Assembly (NCBI RefSeq): GCF_023023025.1
Contig: NZ_CP095481.1
Location: forward strand, 7,639,001-7,703,000
Direction of reading: 5' to 3'
DNA from: Amycolatopsis sp. WQ 127309
GTDB lineage: Bacteria > Actinomycetota > Actinomycetes > Mycobacteriales > Pseudonocardiaceae
Length of the DNA: 64,000 nt
The position numbers and the translations under genes are program-made. This document shows positions 23,768 to 31,491 of the stretch, one piece after another. Positions within the stretch are counted from its first letter, which is position 1. Each line of letters begins with the position of its first letter. The notes below the pieces were generated by a model, which was given only the letters and a program-made list of their open reading frames with translations, made no database searches and was not told the origin of the DNA.

Positions 23768-25231
23768 TCAGTCGTCCGAAGTGGACACTGCCGGCTCGGT
23801 GGACGTGCCGCTGGAACGCCGGATCAGCCAGCTGAGCGCGAAGGCCACCAGGCCGATGCACCCGGCGACGACGAACGCCATCCGCAGCCCTGAGGCGTCC
23901 GGGCTGCCCGCCGTCGCGTCCGCGGTGCCGAGCGTGGCCACGCTGACGAACAGCGCCGTGCCCATCGCGCCCGCCACCTGCTGCAGCGTCGAGAGGATCG
24001 CACTGCCGTGGGAGTACAGGTGCTCGGGCAGCACGCCGAGCGACTCCGTCATCAGCGGCGTCATCATCAGGCCCAGCCCGGCCATCAGCAGCACGTGGAT
24101 CCCGATCACCGCGACCAGCGGCGACGTCGGCCCCAGCAGCGTGAACAGCCACAGCGACAGCGCCATGGCCGCCGCGCCGGGGATGACCAGCGGGCGCGCG
24201 CCCACCCGATCGAACAACGCGCCCACCGGACGGCCCAGCAGGCCCAGCACGAGCCCACCCGGCAGCACCGCCAGCCCGCTGACGAACGTGCTCGTCTTCA
24301 GCACCGTCTGCAGGTAGAGCGGCAGCAGGATCGCGGCCGCGCCGATCAGGCAGACGAACAGCAACGCCGTCAGCACCAGCGCCACCACGAACGGGCGGTG
24401 GGTGAACGGCCGCAGGTCCAGCAGCGCGCGGTCACGGCGTTGCAGGCGCACCTGCCGCCACGTGAACACCGCCAGCGAGATCAGCCCGACGACGATCGGC
24501 ACCCACGCCGGCACCGGCGGCTCCACGCCGGCGGCCTCGCCGGTCGAGGACAGCCCGTACAGCAGGCCGCCGAAACCGATCGCGGACAGCAGCACCGACG
24601 GCACGTCCAGCGGCACCCGGCGCGTCTCGCTGTGCAACCGCAGCCGCAGCAGGCCGATCACCAGCGCCGCCAGCGACAGCGGCAGCACGATCCAGAACAT
24701 CCACCGCCAGCCCAGCCCCGACAGCACCGCGCCGCCGATCGTCGGCCCGATCGCCGGCGCCACGGCGATGACGATCGTGATCGTGCCCATCGTCGCGCCC
24801 CGCCGCTGCGGCGGCACCAGCCGCATCACGGTCGTCATCAGCAGCGGCAGCATCACGGCCGTGCCGCACGCCTGCACCACGCGCCCGACCATCAGCACCC
24901 CGAACCCGGGCGCGAGCGCGCTGATCAACGTGCCCAGGCTGAACGCCGTCAGCGACACGAGGAACACCTGCCGCGGCGTGAACCGCTCGAGCAGGAACCC
25001 GGTCGCCGGGATCACCACGGCCATCGTCAGCAGGAAACCACTGGTCAGCCACTGCACGGTGGTCGTCGGCACGTGCAGGTCGACGGTCAGGTCCCGCAAC
25101 GCGACGCTCAGGATCGTCTCGTTGAGGATCATCACGAACGCCGACAGCACGAGAACCCCGATGAGGAGCCCCGAGCCCGCCGGAGCGTCCGTCCGGTCGT
25201 CGGTGGGTGCGGTGTGCACGGTGTCGGTCAT
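23768..25231 (-). CDS. MFS transporter, DHA2 (EmrB/QacA) family
   Basis: A 487-residue membrane protein with about 14 hydrophobic helices. Landmarks are LNETILSVALRDL in helix 1, TVQWLTSGFLLTMAVVIPATG, GRVVQACGTAVMLPL, and the motif C-like GPTIGGAVLSGLGWRWMFW. These define drug/proton antiporters of the DHA2 group. It is convergent with the MarR gene, whose product may also influence it, though no operator is seen at its own start. Substrate unknown. Confidence 0.9.
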   Translation of the reverse strand: MTDTVHTAPTDDRTDAPAGSGLLIGVLVLSAFVMILNETILSVALRDLTVDLHVPTTTVQWLTSGFLLTMAVVIPATGFLLERFTPRQVFLVSLTAFSLGTLISALAPGFGVLMVGRVVQACGTAVMLPLLMTTVMRLVPPQRRGATMGTITIVIAVAPAIGPTIGGAVLSGLGWRWMFWIVLPLSLAALVIGLLRLRLHSETRRVPLDVPSVLLSAIGFGGLLYGLSSTGEAAGVEPPVPAWVPIVVGLISLAVFTWRQVRLQRRDRALLDLRPFTHRPFVVALVLTALLFVCLIGAAAILLPLYLQTVLKTSTFVSGLAVLPGGLVLGLLGRPVGALFDRVGARPLVIPGAAAMALSLWLFTLLGPTSPLVAVIGIHVLLMAGLGLMMTPLMTESLGVLPEHLYSHGSAILSTLQQVAGAMGTALFVSVATLGTADATAGSPDASGLRMAFVVAGCIGLVAFALSWLIRRSSGTSTEPAVSTSDD

Positions 25232-25427
25232 CGAGGTGGGAACTCCTGGTCACCGCGCCGGCGACGGTCGGGGGAAGTGCGCTGGTCTCCCGTCCAGTCT
25301 GCCTGGCCCGCGGCCCCGGTGTCACGGCGGTTTAGACCGTGGTCCCGGTCACTCCGGCGCAAGGGGAACCCCCTGCAACCCCCGCATCACCGTCCGATAT
25401 GCTTCTGCGAGTACGGACTTCCGGAGC

Positions 25428-25502
25428 GCGCGATTAGCTCAGCGGGAGAGCGCTTCCCTGACACGGAAGAGGTCACTGGTTCAATCCCAGTATCGCGCAC
25501 CA
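25428..25502 (+). tRNA. tRNA-Val (anticodon GAC)
   Basis: A full cloverleaf is visible: acceptor GCGCGAT pairs with ATCGCGC, D-stem GCTC/GAGC, anticodon stem CTTCC/GGAAG with loop CTGACAC (GAC at positions 34-36), and the T-loop GTTCAATCC. The CCA end is encoded (25500-25502). It is 36 nt from a second valine tRNA. Confidence 0.95.
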
Positions 25503-25538
25503 GGGTTCCCCGACCCTCACCGCCGGAGTTCGTACCGC

Positions 25539-25610
25539 GGGCGATTAGCTCAGGGGGAGAGCGCTTCGTTCACACCGAAGAGGTCACTGGTTCGATCCCA
25601 GTATCGCCCA
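25539..25610 (+). tRNA. tRNA-Val (anticodon CAC)
   Basis: Acceptor GGGCGAT pairs with ATCGCCC, D-stem GCTC/GAGC, anticodon stem CTTCG/CGAAG with loop TTCACAC (CAC anticodon), and T-loop GTTCGATCC. Unlike its neighbour the CCA end is not encoded (CGA follows the discriminator A). A rho-independent terminator follows 15 nt downstream. Confidence 0.95.
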
Positions 25611-25625
25611 CGAGAATTCGCGGTG

Positions 25626-25660
25626 GCCCCTGTTTGCGGAATGCGCAAACCGGGGCTTTT
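25626..25660 (+). terminator. Rho-independent terminator after the tRNA-Val genes
   Basis: The stem GCCCC-t-GTTTGCG pairs with CGCAAAC-c-GGGGC across a 5-nt loop, with a single T/C mismatch, and is followed by TTTT. It is correctly placed to end the two-tRNA transcript. Confidence 0.85.
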
Positions 25661-25675
25661 CTCGTTGTGTCTTGT

Positions 25676-25716
25676 GGGGGCCGAGCCCCCACGCCCCCGC
25701 CGGGGGCAAGCCCCCG
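25676..25716. repeat. Tandem G/C-run hairpins
   Basis: GGGGG-ccgag-CCCCC, CCCCC-gcc-GGGGG and GGGGGC-aa-GCCCCC follow each other within 41 nt, so several mutually exclusive stem-loops are possible. Such elements are common after actinomycete operons and may be a backup terminator. Confidence 0.5.
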
Positions 25717-25918
25717 GACCCCCGCGTGTGGTTCCGCTGGGCTGGCGGCTCGCCTTTCGTTGTTTCCCCCTTTCGGGTCATCGTGTGTCTTCCCGGTGGT
25801 TGTCCACTGTAGATCTTGGTGACTGTTGTCGTCGGGGTTTGTGCTGGTCGGGGCTTGACAAGAAAAGTTGTCGGTGAGAGTGTTGTGGGTAACGGGACCT
25901 CGACTTCTGGGAGCGGAC

Positions 25919-26164
25919 ATGTCTTTTCAGGCCTACCTCGACAACGCCGAGAAGCAGACCGGCATCACCCCGCGGGGCTTTCTGGAGCTGGTCGGTGGCC
26001 AGGGGCTGACCAAGCAGGGGGAGATCGTCGCGTGGCTCAAGACCGAGCACGGCCTGGGGCACGGGCACGCCACCGCCGTGGCCCGGCTTGTCGTCAAGGG
26101 CCCGGAGTTCGTCGCCGAGCACCACGGTGCCGTCCACCTCGACGGCCTCGCCGCCCGAGGGTGA
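25919..26164 (+). CDS. DUF4287 domain-containing protein
   Basis: An 81-residue protein beginning MSFQAYLDNAEKQTGITPRG, with LTKQGEIVAWLKTEHGLGHGHATAVARLV. This is the DUF4287 pattern, a small helical domain in actinobacteria; function unknown. ATG 25919 is chosen over the earlier in-frame start at 25868 because TGGGAG lies 6-10 nt upstream and the family begins here. The gene is monocistronic with a TTGACA-type promoter upstream. Confidence 0.75.
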   Translation: MSFQAYLDNAEKQTGITPRGFLELVGGQGLTKQGEIVAWLKTEHGLGHGHATAVARLVVKGPEFVAEHHGAVHLDGLAARG

Positions 26165-26203
26165 CCCTCGGGCAGCGTTTCGTTCACGCCGCCCGACTAG
26201 CCA

Positions 26204-26336
26204 CCCGGAGCGGCCAACTCGGCGCCCGGAACGGCCAACGCGGTGCCCGGAACGGCCAACACGGCCCGGGCTGGCGGCGTGTTGGCCGTTCCGGTGGGTG
26301 TGTTGGCCACTCCGGACGATGAGTTGGCCGATCCGG
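26204..26336. repeat. Inverted array of 21-bp repeats (3 direct + 3 inverted)
   Basis: Three copies of CCCGGA(A/G)CGGCCAAC start at 26204, 26225 and 26246, exactly 21 bp apart. Three reverse-complement copies (GTTGGCC..TCCGG) start at 26281, 26302 and 26323, again 21 bp apart. The inner pair forms a 16-bp perfect stem, CGGAACGGCCAACACG, around a 14-nt loop. The array lies between convergent genes, so termination or a protein-binding repeat are both possible. Confidence 0.75.
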
Positions 26337-26357
26337 GTGTGGCAGGGGGCGATCCGC

Positions 26358-27131
26358 TTACCTTGGCTTCTTTGCCAGTTGCGCCAGCTGGTCTCGTGCC
26401 GCGCCCGCTATGTTCGATGGGACGCCCAGTTCGGTGAGCATCTCGGCTGCTGCCGCCATTTCCGCTGTGCGGCGGACCGCGTGCGTGTGGGAGCCCGTGA
26501 CCAAGCGCTCCACTGTGGACTCGTTGGCGGCCGTCAGCTCGTCGGTGATCAGCTGCCGCAGCCAGTCCTCGCAGCCCGCTGCCCGCGCCGCGTGCAGGGC
26601 CTCCACCACCGCCGCGGACATGCCCTTGAAGAACACGCTTCGCAGCAGTTTTCGTTCCGCCGCCAGTCCCGCCTCGCCCGGCATGACCTCCACCGCCGCG
26701 CCCAGCGCGTTCAGGGTTTCGGCTACCGCGGCGGCCGCGGGGCCCGTTGCGAGCATCGGGACCCGGAGTCCGCGGCCCGGCACCGGCGCCATGATCGCGA
26801 GGTCCGCGAAGCCCGTGCCGTGTGAGGCCGCCATCGAAGCCAGGCGGCGTTTTGCTCCGGGGGATGCTGTGTTCAGGTCGGCCCAGAGAGTGTCCGGTTC
26901 TAGGCCGGAGAGGCCCGCGGACAGGGCGTCGTGTGCGGCTGATGCGCTGTTCACGCTCAGTACGACGTCCGCGCCCCTTGCTGCCTCCGCCTCGGAGGCG
27001 GTGGTGATGATTCCAACCGATGCCGGGACGGCGGGGTCGTAACCTCTCACCACCGCGCCGGCCGCCGCCAGGTCTCGGGCTAGCGCGCTGCCCGCTTCGC
27101 CCAGCCCCAGTACCGCGATGGTTCCGCGCAT
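26358..27131 (-). CDS. NAD(P)-dependent beta-hydroxyacid dehydrogenase-like oxidoreductase (DUF1932 C-terminus)
   Basis: A 257-residue protein with an N-terminal Rossmann motif AVLGLGEAGSALA and the loop VLSVNSASAA. DLNTASPGAKRRLA resembles the 6-phosphogluconate/3-hydroxyisobutyrate dehydrogenase substrate motif, and the ERKLLRSVFFKG helix carries the likely catalytic lysine. The C-terminal domain looks like DUF1932. ATG 27131 is preferred because GAGAGGA is just upstream. It is divergent from a GntR gene and probably part of the same catabolic unit. Substrate unknown. Confidence 0.78.
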   Translation of the reverse strand: MRGTIAVLGLGEAGSALARDLAAAGAVVRGYDPAVPASVGIITTASEAEAARGADVVLSVNSASAAHDALSAGLSGLEPDTLWADLNTASPGAKRRLASMAASHGTGFADLAIMAPVPGRGLRVPMLATGPAAAAVAETLNALGAAVEVMPGEAGLAAERKLLRSVFFKGMSAAVVEALHAARAAGCEDWLRQLITDELTAANESTVERLVTGSHTHAVRRTAEMAAAAEMLTELGVPSNIAGAARDQLAQLAKKPR

Positions 27132-27183
27132 AGCACAATCCTCTCCGGACACCTACGATCGAGTAGACGATCTGCTCGACAAA

Positions 27184-27195
27184 ATTGTCAACAAA
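27184..27195. promoter_or_regulatory. GntR/FadR-type operator in front of the gntR gene
   Basis: ATTGTCAACAAA contains the TTGT-N2-ACAA dyad typical of FadR-subfamily GntR operators. It lies 14 nt before the regulator's ATG and matches 11 of 12 bases of the reverse complement of the site at 27899, so autoregulation by the same protein is likely. Confidence 0.65.
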
Positions 27196-27208
27196 CAGGG
27201 GTGGAAGT

Positions 27209-27883
27209 ATGCCGGAGACTGCCGCGGACCAGGGGCCGGGGGAACGATCCGTGGTGGCCGCCGTCCGCGACGCCATCGTCCGCGGCGAGTTCGTCCCCAA
27301 CCAGCGGCTGGTCGAGGCCGACCTGTCCGCCCAGTTCGCGGCCAGCCGCGCCAGCGTGCGGTCCGCGCTCATCGAGCTCACCAACGAAGGCCTGGTCGAG
27401 CGGGTGCAGAACCGCGGCGCGCGGGTGCGCGCGGTCTCCCTCGAAGAGGCCGTCGAGATCTCCGAGGTGCGGATGATGCTCGAGTCGCTGTGCGCGGCGA
27501 AGGCCGCCGAGCGCATCACCGACGCCGAGATCGCCGAGCTGCGCGAGCTGGGGGAGGCGATGCGCGCCGCCGTGTCGGGCGGGGACGTCGTCGGCTACTC
27601 CGGGCTCAACCAGCGGCTGCACCGCCGGGTCCGCGAGATCGGCGGGCAGCGCACCGCCGCGCAGGTCCTCGAACGGCTGCGCGGGCAGAGCGTCCGCCAC
27701 CAGTTCCGGCTGGCCATGCGCCCCGGCCGGCCGCAGGTCTCGCTGCCCGAGCACCTCGCGATCATCGACGCGGTCTGCGCGCACCACCCGGTCGAGGCCG
27801 CCGAAGCCGCGCGGGTCCACCTGCAGAGCGTCATCGAAGCCCTGCGTGAGGCCGACGCCGCCGAGGTGTCCCACCTGCACTGA
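27209..27883 (+). CDS. GntR family transcriptional regulator (FadR/FCD type)
   Basis: A 224-residue regulator. The N-terminal winged helix has VVAAVRDAIVRGEFVPNQRL, LSAQFAASRASVRSALIEL and NEGLVERVQNRGARV. The FCD ligand domain follows with EISEVRMMLESLCAAKAAE, NQRLHRRVRE and EHLAIIDAVCAHHPVEAAE, whose histidines fit a metal/ligand site. ATG 27209 has AGGGGTGG upstream; the earlier TTG is inside the operator. It probably controls the aldolase/tautomerase genes downstream and itself. Confidence 0.9.
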   Translation: MPETAADQGPGERSVVAAVRDAIVRGEFVPNQRLVEADLSAQFAASRASVRSALIELTNEGLVERVQNRGARVRAVSLEEAVEISEVRMMLESLCAAKAAERITDAEIAELRELGEAMRAAVSGGDVVGYSGLNQRLHRRVREIGGQRTAAQVLERLRGQSVRHQFRLAMRPGRPQVSLPEHLAIIDAVCAHHPVEAAEAARVHLQSVIEALREADAAEVSHLH

Positions 27884-27898
27884 GCAACAGTCGCCAAG

Positions 27899-27936
27899 AT
27901 TGTTGACAATTTCGTCGACGCTATCTAGCGTCGACG
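27899..27936 (+). promoter_or_regulatory. Promoter with GntR operator and 24-bp palindrome for the aldolase operon
   Basis: ATTGTTGACAAT (27899-27910) is a perfect dyad overlapping a -35 TTGACA (27903-27908). After 17 bp, TAGCGT (27926-27931) is the -10. A second perfect palindrome, CGTCGACGCTA-tc-TAGCGTCGACG (27913-27936), covers the spacer and -10. Transcription would start at about 27938-27939, the A of the ATG, so the mRNA is probably leaderless. Confidence 0.65.
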
Positions 27937-27938
27937 GC

Positions 27939-28643
27939 ATGAACCCGGTGATCGTCACGAACCCGCCGCGCGCCGACGCCGGGCAGGTGACCCGGCTGGC
28001 CGGGTACGGCGTGGCCACGGTCCACGAAGCGCTCGGCCGCAGCGGCCTGCTCGGCCCGGACCTGCGGCCGATCCAGGACGGCGCGCGGATCGGCGGCACC
28101 GCCGTCACCGCGCTGTGTTGGCCGGGGGACAACCTGATGATCCACGCGGCGGTCGAGCAGTGCCGCGAGGGCGACGTCCTGGTCGTCACCACGACTTCGC
28201 CGTCGCGTGACGGCCTCTTCGGCGAACTCTTCGCCACCGCGCTGCGCCACCGCGGGGTGCGCGGCCTGGTCATCAACGCCGGCGTCCGCGACGTCGCCGA
28301 GCTGCGCGAGCTGGGCTTCCCCGTGTGGTCGGCCGCGGTCAGCGCCCAGGGCACGGTCAAGGCGACGGCCGGCGCGGTCAACGTCCCGGTCGTGCTCGGC
28401 GGCCAGGTCGTCCACCCGGGCGACGCGATCCTGGCCGACGACGACGGCGTGCTGCGCGTCCGGCGCCAGGACGTCGAAGCGGGCCTGACGGCGTCCCAGG
28501 CCCGGCTGGAGAAGGAAGCCGCCGCGCGCGAGGCGTTCGCCGCCGGCCAGCTCGGTCTCGACCGCTACGGCCTGCGTGAGAAGCTCGAGGCGCTGGGCGT
28601 CCGCTACCTCACCGCCGAGGAGTACGAGAAGGAGCGGGGATGA
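27939..28643 (+). CDS. RraA-fold 4-carboxy-4-hydroxy-2-oxoadipate aldolase-like protein
   Basis: A 234-residue RraA-superfamily protein. VATVHEALGRSGLLGP, RIGGTAVTALCWPGDNLMIH, the GVRGLVINAGVRDVAEL segment with the expected G-x-R-D motif, and PGDAILADDDGV match CHA/HMG aldolases (LigK/GalC type), which cleave 4-carboxy-4-hydroxy-2-oxoadipate to pyruvate and oxaloacetate. It overlaps the tautomerase gene as ATGA. No Shine-Dalgarno precedes ATG 27939, consistent with a leaderless transcript. Confidence 0.82.
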   Translation: MNPVIVTNPPRADAGQVTRLAGYGVATVHEALGRSGLLGPDLRPIQDGARIGGTAVTALCWPGDNLMIHAAVEQCREGDVLVVTTTSPSRDGLFGELFATALRHRGVRGLVINAGVRDVAELRELGFPVWSAAVSAQGTVKATAGAVNVPVVLGGQVVHPGDAILADDDGVLRVRRQDVEAGLTASQARLEKEAAAREAFAAGQLGLDRYGLREKLEALGVRYLTAEEYEKERG

Positions 28644-29695
28644 CCGGCGTGCGCTGCATGCTCCTGCGCGGGGGCACCTCCAAGGGTGCCTACTTCCTCG
28701 CCGAGGACCTGCCCGCCGACCCGGCCGAGCGCGACGACCTGCTGCTGCGGATCATGGGGAGCCCCGACCCGCGCCAGATCGACGGCCTCGGCGGCGCGCA
28801 GCCCGTCACCAGCAAGGTCGCCGTCGTCGCGCCGCCCGGTGGGCGCGACCGCGACGTCGACTACCTGTTCCTGCAGCTCGGCGTCGTCGACGCCACCGTC
28901 TCCGACCGCCAGACCTGCGGCAACCTGCTCGCCGGGGTCGGCCAGTTCGCCGTCGAACGCGGCCTGGTCCCGGCCGGAGGTGAACGCACCGCCGTGCGGG
29001 TGCTCCTGGTCAACACCGGCTCGATCGCGGTCTCGACGTTCGCCACCCCCGGCGGCGAGGTCGACTACGCGGGATCACTCGCGATCTCCGGCGTGCCCGG
29101 CACGGCCGCGCCCGTGGAACTGGACTTCACCGGGACCGAAGGCTCGGTGTGCGGCAGTCTCCTGCCCACCGGCCGGATCCGCGACAACGTCGGCGGCCTC
29201 GAAGTGTCCTGTGTGGACAACGGGATGCCGGTCGTGGTGGCTCGCGCCACCGACTTCGGCATCACCGGCTACGAACCGGTCGAGGAACTGACCGGCCTCG
29301 CCGACCGGATCGACGCCCTGCGCGTCGAGGCGGGCAAGCTGATGGGCCTCGGCGACGTGCGCGGCAGCTCCGTCCCCAAGACCACGCTCGTCGCGGCCCC
29401 GCGCGACGGCGGCGCGATCGCCACCCGGACGTTCATCCCGGTGCGGCCGCACCCCGCGATCGGCGTGCTGGGCGGGGTCAGCGTCGTCACGGCCCTGCTG
29501 CTCGACGGCGCCGTCGGCCACGAACTGCTGGTCCGCCCGCCCGACGGCGAGCCGATCGAGATCGAGCACGCGAGCGGCACGCTCGGCGTCGGGATCGAGT
29601 TCGACACCACGGCGACGCCGCCGCGAGTCGCACGCTCGACAGTGTTCCGCACCGCCCGGAAGTTGTTCGACGGCAGCGTTTTCCCGCGCTCATAA
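28640..29695 (+). CDS. PrpF-family isomerase, 4-oxalomesaconate tautomerase-like
   Basis: A 351-residue protein of the PrpF/diaminopimelate-epimerase-like fold. It starts with CMLLRGGTSKGAYFL, has LGGAQPVTSKVAVV, the catalytic-cysteine motif RQTCGNLLAGVG, and a GSSVPKTTLVA lysine region. Relatives isomerise methylaconitate or 4-oxalomesaconate (GalD). Coupling to an RraA-type aldolase favours the oxalomesaconate role in gallate or protocatechuate meta-cleavage. The hydratase that should act between the two is not in the window. Confidence 0.82.
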   Translation: MTGVRCMLLRGGTSKGAYFLAEDLPADPAERDDLLLRIMGSPDPRQIDGLGGAQPVTSKVAVVAPPGGRDRDVDYLFLQLGVVDATVSDRQTCGNLLAGVGQFAVERGLVPAGGERTAVRVLLVNTGSIAVSTFATPGGEVDYAGSLAISGVPGTAAPVELDFTGTEGSVCGSLLPTGRIRDNVGGLEVSCVDNGMPVVVARATDFGITGYEPVEELTGLADRIDALRVEAGKLMGLGDVRGSSVPKTTLVAAPRDGGAIATRTFIPVRPHPAIGVLGGVSVVTALLLDGAVGHELLVRPPDGEPIEIEHASGTLGVGIEFDTTATPPRVARSTVFRTARKLFDGSVFPRS

Positions 29696-29715
29696 GGAGC
29701 TGAACCCGACGGCGC

Positions 29716-30288
29716 TCAGCGCTTGCCCGGCTCCTCCGGGTCGTCGGCTTCGTCGCCGTGGGCCAGGGTGCGCAGGGACGAGAACACGCTGACCCGGCGC
29801 ATGTCCATCAGCTGCCAGCCGCGCGCGATGCCGAAGGCCAGGTCGCCGATCAGCACGTAGTACAGGGTGCGCAGCGGGTCCCAGTTGCCCGGTTCGGTGA
29901 GGAGCTCGACGCCGGCGTAGATCTCGAAGCCCGCGATCACCAGCAGGGCCGACGCCATGCGCAGCGAGCTCCAGTGCCCCAGCCGGTGCCGCACCGCCGT
30001 GACGATCGAGCGGATCGCCGCCGCGTCGAACACCAGGATGCCGACCCCGGACGCCACCGCCCACCCGCCCGGCGAGCTGCCGGGCACCAGGATCATCAGC
30101 GACAGCACCAGCGCGTTGGTGAACAGCAGCATCGCGGCGGACGCGCGCGTGTGGTACTCGGCGTGCGTCGTCGTCCGGCGGACGCGGTCCGGGGACACCG
30201 AGACGGCCACGAACAGCAAGCCGATCAGGGCGCCGCTCGCACCGGCGACGGCGACGGCGAATTCGTGGTACTCGTCGGGGATGCCCAT
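29716..30288 (-). CDS. Hypothetical four-helix membrane protein
   Basis: A 190-residue protein with hydrophobic helices around FAVAVAGASGALIGLLFVAV, MLLFTNALVLSLMILV, WAVASGVGILVF and ALLVIAGFEIYAGV, and an acidic/basic C-terminal tail. I do not recognise a named family. ATG 30288 lacks a clear Shine-Dalgarno; an in-frame GTG at 30306 is an alternative. It is convergent with the tautomerase gene and divergent from the alcohol dehydrogenase gene. Confidence 0.7.
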   Translation of the reverse strand: MGIPDEYHEFAVAVAGASGALIGLLFVAVSVSPDRVRRTTTHAEYHTRASAAMLLFTNALVLSLMILVPGSSPGGWAVASGVGILVFDAAAIRSIVTAVRHRLGHWSSLRMASALLVIAGFEIYAGVELLTEPGNWDPLRTLYYVLIGDLAFGIARGWQLMDMRRVSVFSSLRTLAHGDEADDPEEPGKR

Positions 30289-30351
30289 CGGCGCAACGTA
30301 CTTCACCGGCGCGTCCCGCGCGCGAGGGCGCTTTGTGGTGTGATCGACGGC

Positions 30352-31389
30352 ATGGGCGACACGATGCTGGCGGGCCGGCTCGATCTGGACAAGCGGGAGT
30401 TCGGGGTCGAAGAGGTGCCGATTCCGGCGCCCGGGCCGGGGGAGGTGCGGATCGCGGTCGCCGCGGCCGGCGTCTGCCTGTCGGACCTGCACCTCATCGA
30501 CGGCACCCTGCCCGGCACCGGCACGGTCACCCTCGGCCACGAGGTCTCGGGCACCGTCGAGGCGCTCGGCCCGGACGTGCCGGCCCACCTCACCGTCGGC
30601 CTGCGCGTCACGCTGCAGGCCGGGCAGTCGTGCGAGGTCTGCGACCGCTGCCTGCGCCGGCAGCCGTGCCTGCGCTCGCGGGTGCGGGGTGTGCACTACG
30701 ACGGCGGCTGGGCCGAGTACGCGCTCGCCCGCGCCGACACGGTCGTCCCGATCCCCGACGACCTGCCCTTCGACCAGGCGGCGATCATCCCGGACGCGGT
30801 GTCGACGCCGTACGCGGCGGTCGTCGCGACCGCGCAGGTGCGCCCGGCGCGCTCGGCGGGCGTGTGGGGCGCGGGCGGCCTCGGCGTCCACGGCCTGCAG
30901 GTGCTGCGGCTCGCGGGCGCGGCCCCGATCGTGGCGATCGATCCGCTGCCGGCGGCCCGGGAGCGGGCCCTGTCGTTCGGCGCGGATGTCGCCCTCGACC
31001 CCGCGGCGGCGGACTTCGCCGAGCGGATCGGCGCGCTGACGGGCGGGCGTGGGCTGGACTACGCGTTCGACTTCGCCGGGTACGCGGCGGTGCGCGAGCA
31101 GGCGGCCGCGGTGCTGGGCGCGCAGGGCGCGATGGTGCTCGCCGGGCTCACGGACGCGCCGCTGCGCCTCCCGGACAGCGCCGGGCTGAGCGTGCGCGGC
31201 CAGCGGATCCTCGGGCACTTCGGCTCGTCGGGCGAGCACGTGCTCGAACTGGTCTCCCTGGCCCGCCACGGCCGGCTCGACCTGTCCCGGTCGATCAGCG
31301 CGCACATTCCGCTGGCGGAGGCGGACCGGGCGGTGAAGCAGCTCGCGGACAAGACGGGCAACCCCATCCGGCTCATCCTCGTCCCGTGA
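30352..31389 (+). CDS. Zinc-dependent alcohol dehydrogenase family protein
   Basis: A 345-residue MDR enzyme. Catalytic zinc ligands are in GVCLSD and GHEVSG; the structural zinc loop has four cysteines in CEVCDRCLRRQPC. The cofactor motif is GAGGLGVHGLQ, with VAIDPLP suggesting NAD. The start is not certain: ATG 30352 is used, but GTG 30340 is in frame and no strong ribosome site is visible. Substrate unknown. Confidence 0.85.
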   Translation: MGDTMLAGRLDLDKREFGVEEVPIPAPGPGEVRIAVAAAGVCLSDLHLIDGTLPGTGTVTLGHEVSGTVEALGPDVPAHLTVGLRVTLQAGQSCEVCDRCLRRQPCLRSRVRGVHYDGGWAEYALARADTVVPIPDDLPFDQAAIIPDAVSTPYAAVVATAQVRPARSAGVWGAGGLGVHGLQVLRLAGAAPIVAIDPLPAARERALSFGADVALDPAAADFAERIGALTGGRGLDYAFDFAGYAAVREQAAAVLGAQGAMVLAGLTDAPLRLPDSAGLSVRGQRILGHFGSSGEHVLELVSLARHGRLDLSRSISAHIPLAEADRAVKQLADKTGNPIRLILVP

Positions 31390-31491
31390 CGATCAGTCCC
31401 ATGTGGACGGTGTTCGACAGATTCGACAGCTTCGCCGCGGGCATCCGGAACCTGGTGTAACGACTGGGCTTCCCGCGCCGATGACGCCTCT

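Larger units (their letters stand above)
25611..25918. other. Gene-free 308-bp stretch after the tRNA pair
   Basis: It holds the tRNA terminator, a run of G/C hairpins (25676-25716) and the promoter region of the DUF4287 gene. TTGACA at 25855-25860 is a good -35, with only a weak -10 about 17-18 bp later, and GACAA-gaaaag-TTGTC (25857-25872) is a short dyad on top of it. No protein-coding signal is convincing. Confidence 0.6.

Noticed and set aside
24008..25877. Long plus-strand frames (604 and 491 codons) opposite the MFS gene and across the tRNAs
   Set aside because: They lie antisense to a clear 14-helix transporter, have low-complexity Arg/Gln/His-rich composition and run through two tRNA genes.
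26204..26336. CRISPR array
   Set aside because: Repeats are 13-15 bp at a 21-bp period and switch orientation halfway; spacers of 6-8 bp and no cas genes.
31401..31460. 19-residue ORF (MWTVFDRFDSFAAGIRNLV) before the LuxR HTH gene
   Set aside because: No ribosome site and no overlap with the next gene; could be a leader peptide but nothing in the sequence shows it.
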